Below, piece by piece: positions 1 through 8,478 of a stretch of 43,145 nt of DNA. Position 1 is the stretch's first letter, and each line of letters opens with the position of its first letter. The notes under the pieces were generated by a model. The model worked only from the letters and a program-made list of their open reading frames with translations, did not search any database and was not told the origin of the DNA. The stretch lies in assembly GCA_013153965.1 (NCBI GenBank), contig JAADDJ010000052.1:69944-113088 (forward strand), written 5' to 3'. Position numbers and translations under genes: made by a program. The stretch is from Thermotogae bacterium (GTDB lineage: Bacteria > Hydrothermota > Hydrothermia > LBFQ01).

Positions 1-573
1 ATCCAGAGTCTCGGCCACCCATCCGCCGGAGTTTCCACTGTAGGGACCGGCTACGGATATCCATGTGGCTCCCCCATCCGACGAACACAGTACGTACCCC
101 TTGTCGTAGCTTTCGGTGTTGTAGTAGTGGTTGAAGGCCAGAAATAGGACGGTGCTGCCCAAAGTGTTTATGTTGGGGGAGTAGAGAGTATCGTTCATGT
201 TGTTGAGGTAGTTGCCTCCGAGCACCGTTCCCCAGCACCCGTCGCCGCCGTTGCATCCGGATATGGAAGCGTCCTCACCCCACTGCCACAGGGCGGTGTC
301 GCAACCCACATAGACGACACTCGGAGAGTAATCGTTTCCGCCGCCGCGCCTCTTGGAGGTAAGGGCCATATGCTCCTTTATCGTCTCGGCGTAGTGGAGA
401 GCCTCCTTGCGAGAGTCTATCTTCAGCAGTCGCATCACCTCACCGGCCAACTCATCGGTGGGCATGCTCAGGATTCTCTCGGTCACCTCGCGCTCTTTTA
501 CGCCGAGGTCCTTGGCATACCTGTGGATGAACTTTTGACTTACCGATAGATCCATCAGTAGGAACCACAACAT
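1..573 (-). CDS. Partial secreted-type protein, C-terminus beyond the window edge
   Basis: This gene is missing from the ORF track because its stop codon lies outside the window. Translating the minus strand from the ATG at 573 gives 191 residues open to the edge. It begins MLWFLLMDLSVSQ, followed by about 70 mostly helical charged residues. After a Gly-rich linker (RRGGGND) comes a Cys/Trp/Gly-rich beta-type region with motifs such as CSSDGGATW and AGPYSGNSGGW, which resemble the extracellular beta-sandwich domains found in large secreted proteins of FCB-group bacteria. The start is fixed by a consensus promoter whose -10 ends 9 nt before the ATG, so the transcript is almost leaderless. MLWFLL would be a very short export signal; an alternative start is the internal ATG giving MDLSVSQ. 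I cannot name a specific function. Confidence 0.75.
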   Translation of the reverse strand, partial: MLWFLLMDLSVSQKFIHRYAKDLGVKEREVTERILSMPTDELAGEVMRLLKIDSRKEALHYAETIKEHMALTSKRRGGGNDYSPSVVYVGCDTALWQWGEDASISGCNGGDGCWGTVLGGNYLNNMNDTLYSPNINTLGSTVLFLAFNHYYNTESYDKGYVLCSSDGGATWISVAGPYSGNSGGWVAETLD

Positions 574-582
574 TGCCCCGTT

Positions 583-612
583 ATTATAGCACTGTCAGCC
601 ATTAAATGTCAA
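583..612 (-). promoter_or_regulatory. Full-consensus sigma-70 promoter of the gene at 1-573
   Basis: On the minus strand TTGACA (612-607) is followed by an 18-nt spacer and TATAAT (588-583), matching both consensus hexamers. The TATAAT is 9 nt from the ATG at 573, so transcription should begin within about 0-3 nt of the start codon. The TGA stop of the upstream gene (611-609) lies inside the -35 hexamer. Confidence 0.85.
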
Positions 613-1454
613 AGGATCCACCTTCGTAGTAGAGCCATGATGGCCACCCCCACCAGTACGAAGAGGGCGCCAAGAAGATAGTAGAGAAGCTCCCGTCTAA
701 TCGGAGGCGTTCCCACGTAGAAGCTTATCCTGTTGTTGCTCTCCCAAACCCTTATTATCTCCCCTTCAAACTCCTCCATACCCGCGAACCTCCCCACCTT
801 GACCTCTATGGGAACGAGGGTATCAACGAGGAGTTTGTAATTCCCGGCCCCCTCCCGCTCAACGGCGAAGTTGTCCTTGACCACCAGATACGAGAGGGCG
901 AAGTTCCCCTCCCCGGGGAGTATCAGAGGGTTGAGGATGACCTCATCTCCCTGACGCAGTATATCCTCCTGACCGGTTGATAGACTGACCTCCACCGCCG
1001 CCTCCGGCAACCTCACCCTCACGGCCGGCCCCCTGAAGGCGAATTTGCTCCTGTTGAGTATGAAGAAGACCTCAACCACCCTGTATCCGCCCCTGTCTCG
1101 GATTATGCCTATATTCTCGGCCAGAAGCATGAGGGCGGACGTATCGTCCGTTATATCATAGACGAAGAGCTCTACCGCCGTATCCCTCCCAACGACCACG
1201 ACGTTGGAGGGGAAGACCTCCCCGGCGTAGAAGACGTTGAAACCTATAACGTGGAAGGCGGGGGGAACTATGGTGTCTCCACCTCCAAATATCCTGACCG
1301 TATCCAAGGGGATGACACCCCCATCCTCGGAGAAGGTCAGTATCTCCACGTCAAGGGTATCCCTCACGTACTCGTTCCTCGTCAGATTCAAAACCTTTAC
1401 CGTTATAGGTTTGACATCCCCCACCCCCACCTGCGCCAACCAGAGCCAGAGCAT
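609..1454 (-). CDS. Membrane-anchored extracytoplasmic protein of unknown function
   Basis: A 281-aa protein with no family I recognise. It opens with the short hydrophobic stretch MLWLWLAQ, then about 240 residues of beta-rich sequence (repeated V/I-x-V patterns, many Thr/Asp/Gly, no Cys). It ends in one strong transmembrane segment (LLYYLLGALFVLVGVAIMALL) followed by RRWIL, whose arginines suggest the extreme C-terminus is cytoplasmic. The predicted topology is an extracytoplasmic domain tethered by a C-terminal anchor. An in-frame TAA lies 9 codons upstream with no start codon between, so a conventional signal peptide cannot be added. The start lies 4 nt after the stop of the preceding gene, so it is the last gene of the long envelope operon and is probably translationally coupled. 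Confidence 0.75.
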   Translation of the reverse strand: MLWLWLAQVGVGDVKPITVKVLNLTRNEYVRDTLDVEILTFSEDGGVIPLDTVRIFGGGDTIVPPAFHVIGFNVFYAGEVFPSNVVVVGRDTAVELFVYDITDDTSALMLLAENIGIIRDRGGYRVVEVFFILNRSKFAFRGPAVRVRLPEAAVEVSLSTGQEDILRQGDEVILNPLILPGEGNFALSYLVVKDNFAVEREGAGNYKLLVDTLVPIEVKVGRFAGMEEFEGEIIRVWESNNRISFYVGTPPIRRELLYYLLGALFVLVGVAIMALLRRWIL

Positions 1455-1458
1455 CCTT

Positions 1459-2310
1459 TTAAGATCCCAAGGCTCTCTTTATCTTCGCGAACATGAGCTT
1501 TGCTATACCCACGTTCTGGTGGTCAAACTCCGCCACCAGATAGGAATCACCCACACGCTCACCGTAAAGGGTATGGCCGTTCTTCAGCGCCAGAACGAGC
1601 CTATCCACCACCTTGCACGATGCCAACGATACGAGGAAGACGAAGTCCTCCTTCCAGTCGCCTTTGAGGACCTCAACCTTGCCCTCCTTGAACCGGAAGA
1701 GCCTGACGAGGCCCTCCTCGTGTATTCCCGCCTCGCCGATGACCACCTCGTACTCCTCCTTCGGAGTCTCGGCCGGGACTTCGGCGACCGTCTCCTCCGC
1801 CTCCGCGGGCTCCTCATGAGCCTCCACGGGAGCGGCAACCGGTACCTCCTCGGCCTCGGCCGTTTCGGGCACGCTCTCCTCCATCTCCGCCGTGATCTCC
1901 GCAGGCTCGGCGACCACCTCCTCCACCTCCGCGGGCTCCTCATGGGCCTCCGCGGGAGCGGCGGTCGGCATCTCCTCGGCCTCCTCCATGGGGAATATGG
2001 CCTTCTCCTCCAACTCCCTCTCCAAATTCTCCAAGAGGGTCTCGGTCTCCGTAGGCTCCTCCTTGCTCTCAAGTACCTGCTTCAACTTCTCCTCCAAGGA
2101 TTCCAGCTCCTGAGTGGTCCTCTGGCGCATTCTCTCCATAACCTCAGGCAAGGTCCGCAGTAGGCGATCCGCCGTATCTATGTCAAACGGCGTATTCTCG
2201 TCTATGGACTCTATATCCACCCCGGAGAGCTCCGCCCAGAGACGTATGGCCTCCGGGTCGTTCCCCAGTTCCTCTTTCCCTTGAAGAACTATCATGTAAA
2301 GTTCAGACAT
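1459..2310 (-). CDS. Glu/Ala/Pro-rich repeat protein with conserved-looking ends, function unknown
   Basis: 283 aa in three parts. Residues 1-100 are helical and acidic. Residues about 100-185 are a low-complexity Ala/Glu/Pro/Val linker with two copies of a 42-residue unit (each containing EAHEEPAE). Residues about 190-283 form a compact alpha/beta domain. The end, with YLVAEFDHQNVGIAKL, is loosely like the last strand and helix of Roadblock/LC7 domains, which I offer only as a guess. There is no signal peptide, so it is probably cytoplasmic. It overlaps the V-ATPase C gene by 8 nt and has an exceptionally strong SD inside that gene. The coupling may mean its product is needed with subunit C, or it may simply reflect genome compactness. 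Confidence 0.7.
   Translation of the reverse strand: MSELYMIVLQGKEELGNDPEAIRLWAELSGVDIESIDENTPFDIDTADRLLRTLPEVMERMRQRTTQELESLEEKLKQVLESKEEPTETETLLENLERELEEKAIFPMEEAEEMPTAAPAEAHEEPAEVEEVVAEPAEITAEMEESVPETAEAEEVPVAAPVEAHEEPAEAEETVAEVPAETPKEEYEVVIGEAGIHEEGLVRLFRFKEGKVEVLKGDWKEDFVFLVSLASCKVVDRLVLALKNGHTLYGERVGDSYLVAEFDHQNVGIAKLMFAKIKRALGS
1801..1986. repeat. Imperfect in-frame direct repeat, offset 126 bp
   Basis: A stretch of about 60 bp at 1801-1860 recurs at 1927-1986 with a few substitutions. The offset of 126 bp is exactly 42 codons, so the repeat keeps the reading frame. It encodes the AAPxEAHEEPAE linker units of the 1459-2310 gene. Slippage or unequal recombination could change the linker length without breaking the protein. 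Confidence 0.85.
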
Positions 2311-3289
2311 GGATCACCTCCTTTATTCTCTCAGGTCCAATGCCGAAAGACTTCGCGTAGATTAGGGTACGGAGGTTTATGGCCTCCATCTCCACCCGCC
2401 AGAGATACTCCATGACGGCGAAGAAGCTGACGGGCTCAACGGAGAATCCCCTCTTCACGTCCTCGTAGAACTTCCGCTCAAAGGCGGAGTCAATCTTCTC
2501 CAAGGAGAAGGCTCCCTCAATGGGAACGTATCTTCGCACCAACTCCTCCAGCTCCTCCACGTCCTCCATGGCGAGCACCTGCCTCTTTATCTTGGGGCTT
2601 ATGAATCCCCCATCCAACCAGTAGGATGGTCTCTCCCCCCCGGAGAGGGAGATGTAAGCCATGGAGATATTCTTGGAGTCTATGGTGTAGTTGTAGAACT
2701 CCTTGACGATGTCGTGTATGTCGCGTCCGAGAACGTTGGAGTAGAAGGAGGAGTATATGTGATACTCAAACTTGGCAAGGTCTCCGTTTCGCAGCGAGAG
2801 GATGGCCTCCCGCGTGATGGTGAAGGGCAATCCCTTGAAGGCTATCTTCGCTCTCTCCGCCGCGGAGACGGCGTCCTCCTCCTGTAGCAGCTCCCTGAGC
2901 CTGACCTCGTCCAAGACACCCGCCGGGAATATGCTCCGCTCAACGACGTGGGGCTCCACGTTGTAGAACTTGCCTCGTATCACGGTTATGAAGTTGTACA
3001 GGTCCCACCTGCTCAGATACGCGTCCAGCGACTCCTTATCCTTTCCCTCCTCAAGGAAGGATTCAACTTTGCGCACCTCGTCGGCGAACGCCCTATTGAC
3101 GGCGGATATGTAGAGCTCCAACCCGGACTTCGTCGTCTTGAGATCCGTCAGGTACCTACCGTACCGGGTATCCTTAAGGACGTTCTCGTAGGAGGATAGG
3201 TCCTCCCTGATCAAGGTCTCGTAAATCTCCGGCTTGAGCAGTCGGGCCCGTCTTCCACGTAGCCTCCCATAGACGTACTCCATGCTCAT
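2303..3289 (-). CDS. atpC: V-type ATP synthase/ATPase subunit C (AC39 family)
   Basis: 328 aa, the usual length for the archaeal/bacterial V-type (A-type) ATPase subunit C. This funnel-shaped subunit connects the central rotor stalk to the membrane ring. Family-typical features are the N-terminal YVYGRLRGRRARLL, repeated helical segments, and the C-terminal block VEMEAINLRTLIYAKSFG that ends AC39/NtpC proteins. It starts 1 nt after the guaB stop, and the next gene's SD lies in its 3' end. None of the other V-ATPase subunits (A, B, D, E, F, G, I, K) is in this window. That is unusual, because subunit C is normally embedded in the ATPase operon. An alternative start is the second ATG, two codons in. 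The family assignment is firm; the rotor's coupling ion cannot be inferred here. Confidence 0.9.
   Translation of the reverse strand: MSMEYVYGRLRGRRARLLKPEIYETLIREDLSSYENVLKDTRYGRYLTDLKTTKSGLELYISAVNRAFADEVRKVESFLEEGKDKESLDAYLSRWDLYNFITVIRGKFYNVEPHVVERSIFPAGVLDEVRLRELLQEEDAVSAAERAKIAFKGLPFTITREAILSLRNGDLAKFEYHIYSSFYSNVLGRDIHDIVKEFYNYTIDSKNISMAYISLSGGERPSYWLDGGFISPKIKRQVLAMEDVEELEELVRRYVPIEGAFSLEKIDSAFERKFYEDVKRGFSVEPVSFFAVMEYLWRVEMEAINLRTLIYAKSFGIGPERIKEVIHV
2311..2323 (-). promoter_or_regulatory. Near-perfect extended Shine-Dalgarno of the 1459-2310 gene
   Basis: The minus strand reads AAGGAGGTGATCC immediately before the ATG at 2310. That is complementary to the canonical bacterial 16S 3' tail (GGATCACCTCCTT) over 13 nt. 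It is encoded inside the last codons of the upstream V-ATPase C gene, so that gene's C-terminal residues are constrained by it. Confidence 0.8.
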
Positions 3290-3290
3290 T

Positions 3291-5713
<2,423 letters not shown>

Positions 5714-5725
5714 CGTCGTACCTCC

Positions 5726-6817
5726 TTAACGTAGGACGAACCTAAAGGTTATTCTACCGCTACAACCGTCGGGTACGTTGGAGGAGAATACCCAGCCGCG
5801 CACGGCGTTCAAGGCGGCGTTGTCAAGGGCGGGATAACCGCTGGAGCGAGCGAGATTCAGGCTCTTGATGGTGCCGTTGGAGTTTAGAACGACCTGAACG
5901 ACGACCGTACCCTGCCAACCCTCACGGCGGGCGCGACGAGGATACTTGGGCTTGACCTTGCGCACGACCTTGCCCTTGATGCATCCCTCAATCTGGATAG
6001 CGCCGCCACCCTTAACCTGAACCGGCTGGCTGGGGCCGGCTATCTCCTCGGCCGAGACGGCGGCCTTGGGCACGGCCACATCCACGTTGGATACGGCCTC
6101 GGCGAGGCCACTGCCGCCTCCTCCATCACCCAAGGAGATACCCCCTCCGCCGCCTTCGCCGCCGAGTCCGAGACCTCCACCCATGGAGCCCTCAAATCCG
6201 GAGGATCCGAGGGATACGGCGGGCACGGCCTCTTGAGCGAGTATATCGGAGGTGCTCACCCCCTTGGATGGCAGGGCCACCACCACGTCGGCCGCCTCCG
6301 CGCTCAGGGACTCGTCCATATCGGCTATATCTATCTTGGCGGCGGTCTCAAGGTTCGCCTCAAGGTCAACCTTCTGAACCTGCACCTGCTCCGGGAGCAT
6401 CTGGGTGCTCGCTATCTGCACCTTCACGTTCTGGGGTACATCCACCTTCAGCTTGGGACCTCCGACCTTTATCGTCGGGCTTACGGTCTTGCTCAGCTTG
6501 GCCTTCAGATTTATCTTGTTGGGTTTGCCCGGCTCCTTCTTGTCTCCGGGCTTCTTCTCGTCCTTCTTCTGAAGGTCCTGCTTCTTCTTCTGCAGGAGTT
6601 TCTTCAACTTGGGCGGTATCTTCTTCTTCTTCTTAAGTTTCTCCTCAAGGAGCTGGATCTCCCTAAGGCGGGCCTCCTCAAGGGCCTCCGCTATCTGCTC
6701 CCTCATCGTGTAGGCGAGGATGGCCAACACAGCCACACCGAACCAGAAGAATACAGCCAACCTCTTCGTCGGCTTGTCCTCCTTATCCTCCGGCAGCTTT
6801 ACCCTTATCTTTGCCAT
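5726..6817 (-). CDS. TonB-family energy-transducing protein
   Basis: 363 aa. One N-terminal transmembrane anchor (about residues 19-39, LAVFFWFGVAVLAILAYTM) is followed by a Lys/Glu coiled-coil and a Lys-rich stretch (KKKKKIPPKLKKLLQKKK). A long linker with a Gly-rich tract (about 205-235) follows, then a TonB C-terminal domain (about 280-363: KPKYPRRARREGWQGTVVVQ, ALDNAALNAVRGW). In this family the protein spans the periplasm and passes proton-motive force from ExbB-ExbD to outer-membrane partners. Cys residues flank the C-terminal domain (EGCIKG and DGCSG) and could form a disulfide. The Lys-rich rather than Pro-rich spacer resembles TolA or AgmX/GltJ proteins as much as classical TonB. Its SD (AGGAGG) and place behind the two exbD genes support one operon and one complex. 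Confidence 0.9.
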   Translation of the reverse strand: MAKIRVKLPEDKEDKPTKRLAVFFWFGVAVLAILAYTMREQIAEALEEARLREIQLLEEKLKKKKKIPPKLKKLLQKKKQDLQKKDEKKPGDKKEPGKPNKINLKAKLSKTVSPTIKVGGPKLKVDVPQNVKVQIASTQMLPEQVQVQKVDLEANLETAAKIDIADMDESLSAEAADVVVALPSKGVSTSDILAQEAVPAVSLGSSGFEGSMGGGLGLGGEGGGGGISLGDGGGGSGLAEAVSNVDVAVPKAAVSAEEIAGPSQPVQVKGGGAIQIEGCIKGKVVRKVKPKYPRRARREGWQGTVVVQVVLNSNGTIKSLNLARSSGYPALDNAALNAVRGWVFSSNVPDGCSGRITFRFVLR

Positions 6818-6848
6818 ATTTACCTCCTATTATAAGGCCGATAGCGGC

Positions 6849-7304
6849 CTATCCGGACCCCTTCCTCTTTACCACCGCCAAGGCCACCCTCTTGGCTCCT
6901 CCCTTCTTCACGGCGTCCAGAACCTCCAGAACCTTACCCCACTGGATGGCCTTGTCCCCGCGGATGACCGTCAGCTGTTGGCCCTTGAGTTCGGGGTCGT
7001 TGTTCTCCATCGCGTACTTCTCCTGCAGCTCCTTTATCTTGGCGGTGATGGACTGGAGGTCGGGCATCTCGTAATCCTGCACGTACATCTTACCCTCTTT
7101 GGTAACGGACACGGGTATGCTCTGCTCCAGCTCCACCTCTATGACGTTGGCCTTGGGTATATCCACCTTGATGGACGTGTTCGTGAATAGGGACTGGGCG
7201 TCCATGATCAGCGTCGCCAGAGTCAGTATCATCACCCCCGCCATGGGGAACAGATACTGACCTATATCCGGCGGCTCCTTAGGTTTCGGCTTCTCCCTCG
7301 GCAT
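6849..7304 (-). CDS. Second ExbD/TolR-type protein, lacking the membrane aspartate
   Basis: 151 aa: a short cytoplasmic basic N-terminus, one transmembrane segment (YLFPMAGVMILTLATLIM) and an ExbD-type periplasmic domain (LTVIRGDKAIQWGKVLEVLD, then GGAKRVALAVVKRK). ExbD and TolR normally carry an Asp at the start of this helix that is essential for proton flow (Asp25 in E. coli ExbD). Here that position appears as Gly (PMAGVM). The only nearby acids are Asp13, before the helix, and Asp35, at its far end. It lies 11 nt after the first exbD stop, with a good SD (AAGGAGG). It probably forms a heterodimer with the catalytic-type ExbD encoded just upstream, or plays a structural role. The family assignment rests on topology, length and operon position. 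Confidence 0.8.
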   Translation of the reverse strand: MPREKPKPKEPPDIGQYLFPMAGVMILTLATLIMDAQSLFTNTSIKVDIPKANVIEVELEQSIPVSVTKEGKMYVQDYEMPDLQSITAKIKELQEKYAMENNDPELKGQQLTVIRGDKAIQWGKVLEVLDAVKKGGAKRVALAVVKRKGSG

Positions 7305-7315
7305 GCTTTACCTCC

Positions 7316-7759
7316 TTATGGACACTTGCTCCTCTTGCGCTTCATTATCAGGACGTCGGAGGCTCCCTTCTCCTTGAGCAGGTCTATCATCTGGATCACG
7401 TCCTCGTATATCACGTCGTTGTCGGCGGAGAGTAGGGCCTGCTTCTTTACGCTACGGGCGAGGAGTTTGGGGATTATGTCGGGCAGGCGGTTGGGATCAA
7501 AGGGCTCCTCGTTGAGGAACACCGTACCGTCCGCGCAGATGTGTATATTGACCTTTATGTCGCTCTTCTTCTTCTTGGGAGTGACGACGTTGCGCCTCTT
7601 GGTGGCGAGGGAGCGGGAGATGAATATACCGGACTCCACGATGAAGGGGATGGTTAGCATGAACATTATCAGGAGCGAGGTGGTCATGTCGGAGAAGGGC
7701 CCCAAGTTGGGCCTTGGGGCCTCTCTCTTCTCTACCTTCTTTTTCCTTCTCTTAGGCAT
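7316..7759 (-). CDS. exbD: ExbD/TolR-type biopolymer transport protein (with membrane Asp)
   Basis: 147 aa from the ATG at 7759; the track starts one codon earlier at a GTG. A basic cytoplasmic N-terminus (PKRRKKKVEKR) precedes a single transmembrane helix that begins GPFSDMTTSLLIMFML, with Asp24 at the position of the essential proton-relay Asp of ExbD/TolR. The periplasmic domain has the family-typical KQALLSADNDVIYEDVIQMI block. It ends in Cys-Pro. The start overlaps the exbB stop as TGATG, so translation is coupled to exbB and subunit stoichiometry is probably set this way. Together with ExbB it should form the inner-membrane proton-driven motor. Confidence 0.92.
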   Translation of the reverse strand: MPKRRKKKVEKREAPRPNLGPFSDMTTSLLIMFMLTIPFIVESGIFISRSLATKRRNVVTPKKKKSDIKVNIHICADGTVFLNEEPFDPNRLPDIIPKLLARSVKKQALLSADNDVIYEDVIQMIDLLKEKGASDVLIMKRKRSKCP

Positions 7760-8463
7760 CACTCGGCGTGCTGCAATTGGCTGATCATTATCAGCAGACG
7801 GCGCGCGGCTACGTCGGTGGTGGCGAGGATACGCTCGGCGGTGTTGGTGACGTAGTTATAGACGGGGATGTTCATCATGGCTATGATCAGTCCCCACCAG
7901 GTGGTAACGAGAGCCGTGGAGATACCCTTACCCACGACCTCGGCTCCACCGGATCCCGTAACGGCTATCTGGTTGAACGCGTCAATCAGACCGTCAACGG
8001 TTCCGAAGAGACCCAGCAGCGGGGCTATGGCGATTATGGATCCCATGGCCGTGGTGAATCGCAGGAGCTTGAACCTCTCAAACGTCATAACCGAGTCCAT
8101 CATGTCGTATATCTGATCCAGCGGGAGGTGTATGTTTTCAAGACCGGCCTTGAGGGTGTTGTGAAGGGGATGGTCCGTACGGCTGAGGTACGCGATGGCG
8201 CCGTCTATGTCGCCGTTCTCCAGATAGGCCTGTATGTCCGCCAAGACCTTGTTGTGGTTGAACTTGGACTTCTTCCAGATGTAGTAGAGCCTCTCGGCGA
8301 TGAGGACGATGGAGATGAAGAAGGTGATGAGGAGCAGGACCATGGTGAGGTTGTCAAAGAAGCCCTTGAAGGTGACTACGCCGTCAACAACGGCGTAGAG
8401 CCTGAACATGTTCAGGATGTTGAATCCCTCCTGAACCGCCGGCAGTGCCATTAGCATTTCCAT
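7759..8463 (-). CDS. ExbB/TolQ/MotA-family proton channel protein
   Basis: 234 aa with three transmembrane segments: about 40-60 (LTMVLLLITFFISIVLIAE), about 140-160 (IIAIAPLLGLFGTVDGLIDAF) and about 180-205. The GLFGTVDGLIDAF block is the diagnostic MotA/TolQ/ExbB signature, and the following STALVTTWWGLIIAM holds the conserved Thr. It forms the pentameric stator ring around an ExbD/TolR pair. A strong SD (AAGGAGG) lies 5 nt before the ATG. It is followed by two exbD genes, a tonB-family gene and an OmpA-like gene, so tolQ and exbB are equally plausible names. Confidence 0.95.
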   Translation of the reverse strand: MEMLMALPAVQEGFNILNMFRLYAVVDGVVTFKGFFDNLTMVLLLITFFISIVLIAERLYYIWKKSKFNHNKVLADIQAYLENGDIDGAIAYLSRTDHPLHNTLKAGLENIHLPLDQIYDMMDSVMTFERFKLLRFTTAMGSIIAIAPLLGLFGTVDGLIDAFNQIAVTGSGGAEVVGKGISTALVTTWWGLIIAMMNIPVYNYVTNTAERILATTDVAARRLLIMISQLQHAE

Positions 8464-8478
8464 AACTTTCCTCCTTTT

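Noticed and set aside
1584-2072. 162-aa Arg-rich minus-strand ORF inside the 1459 gene
   Set aside because: It is a frame-shifted reading of the same repeat region; extreme Arg/Ser/Pro composition, no independent evidence.
1237-2163. 308-aa plus-strand ORF antisense to the 609 and 1459 genes
   Set aside because: It crosses two sense genes and its Leu/Arg-rich sequence is the reverse reading of the Glu/Ala repeat. No promoter or SD supports it.
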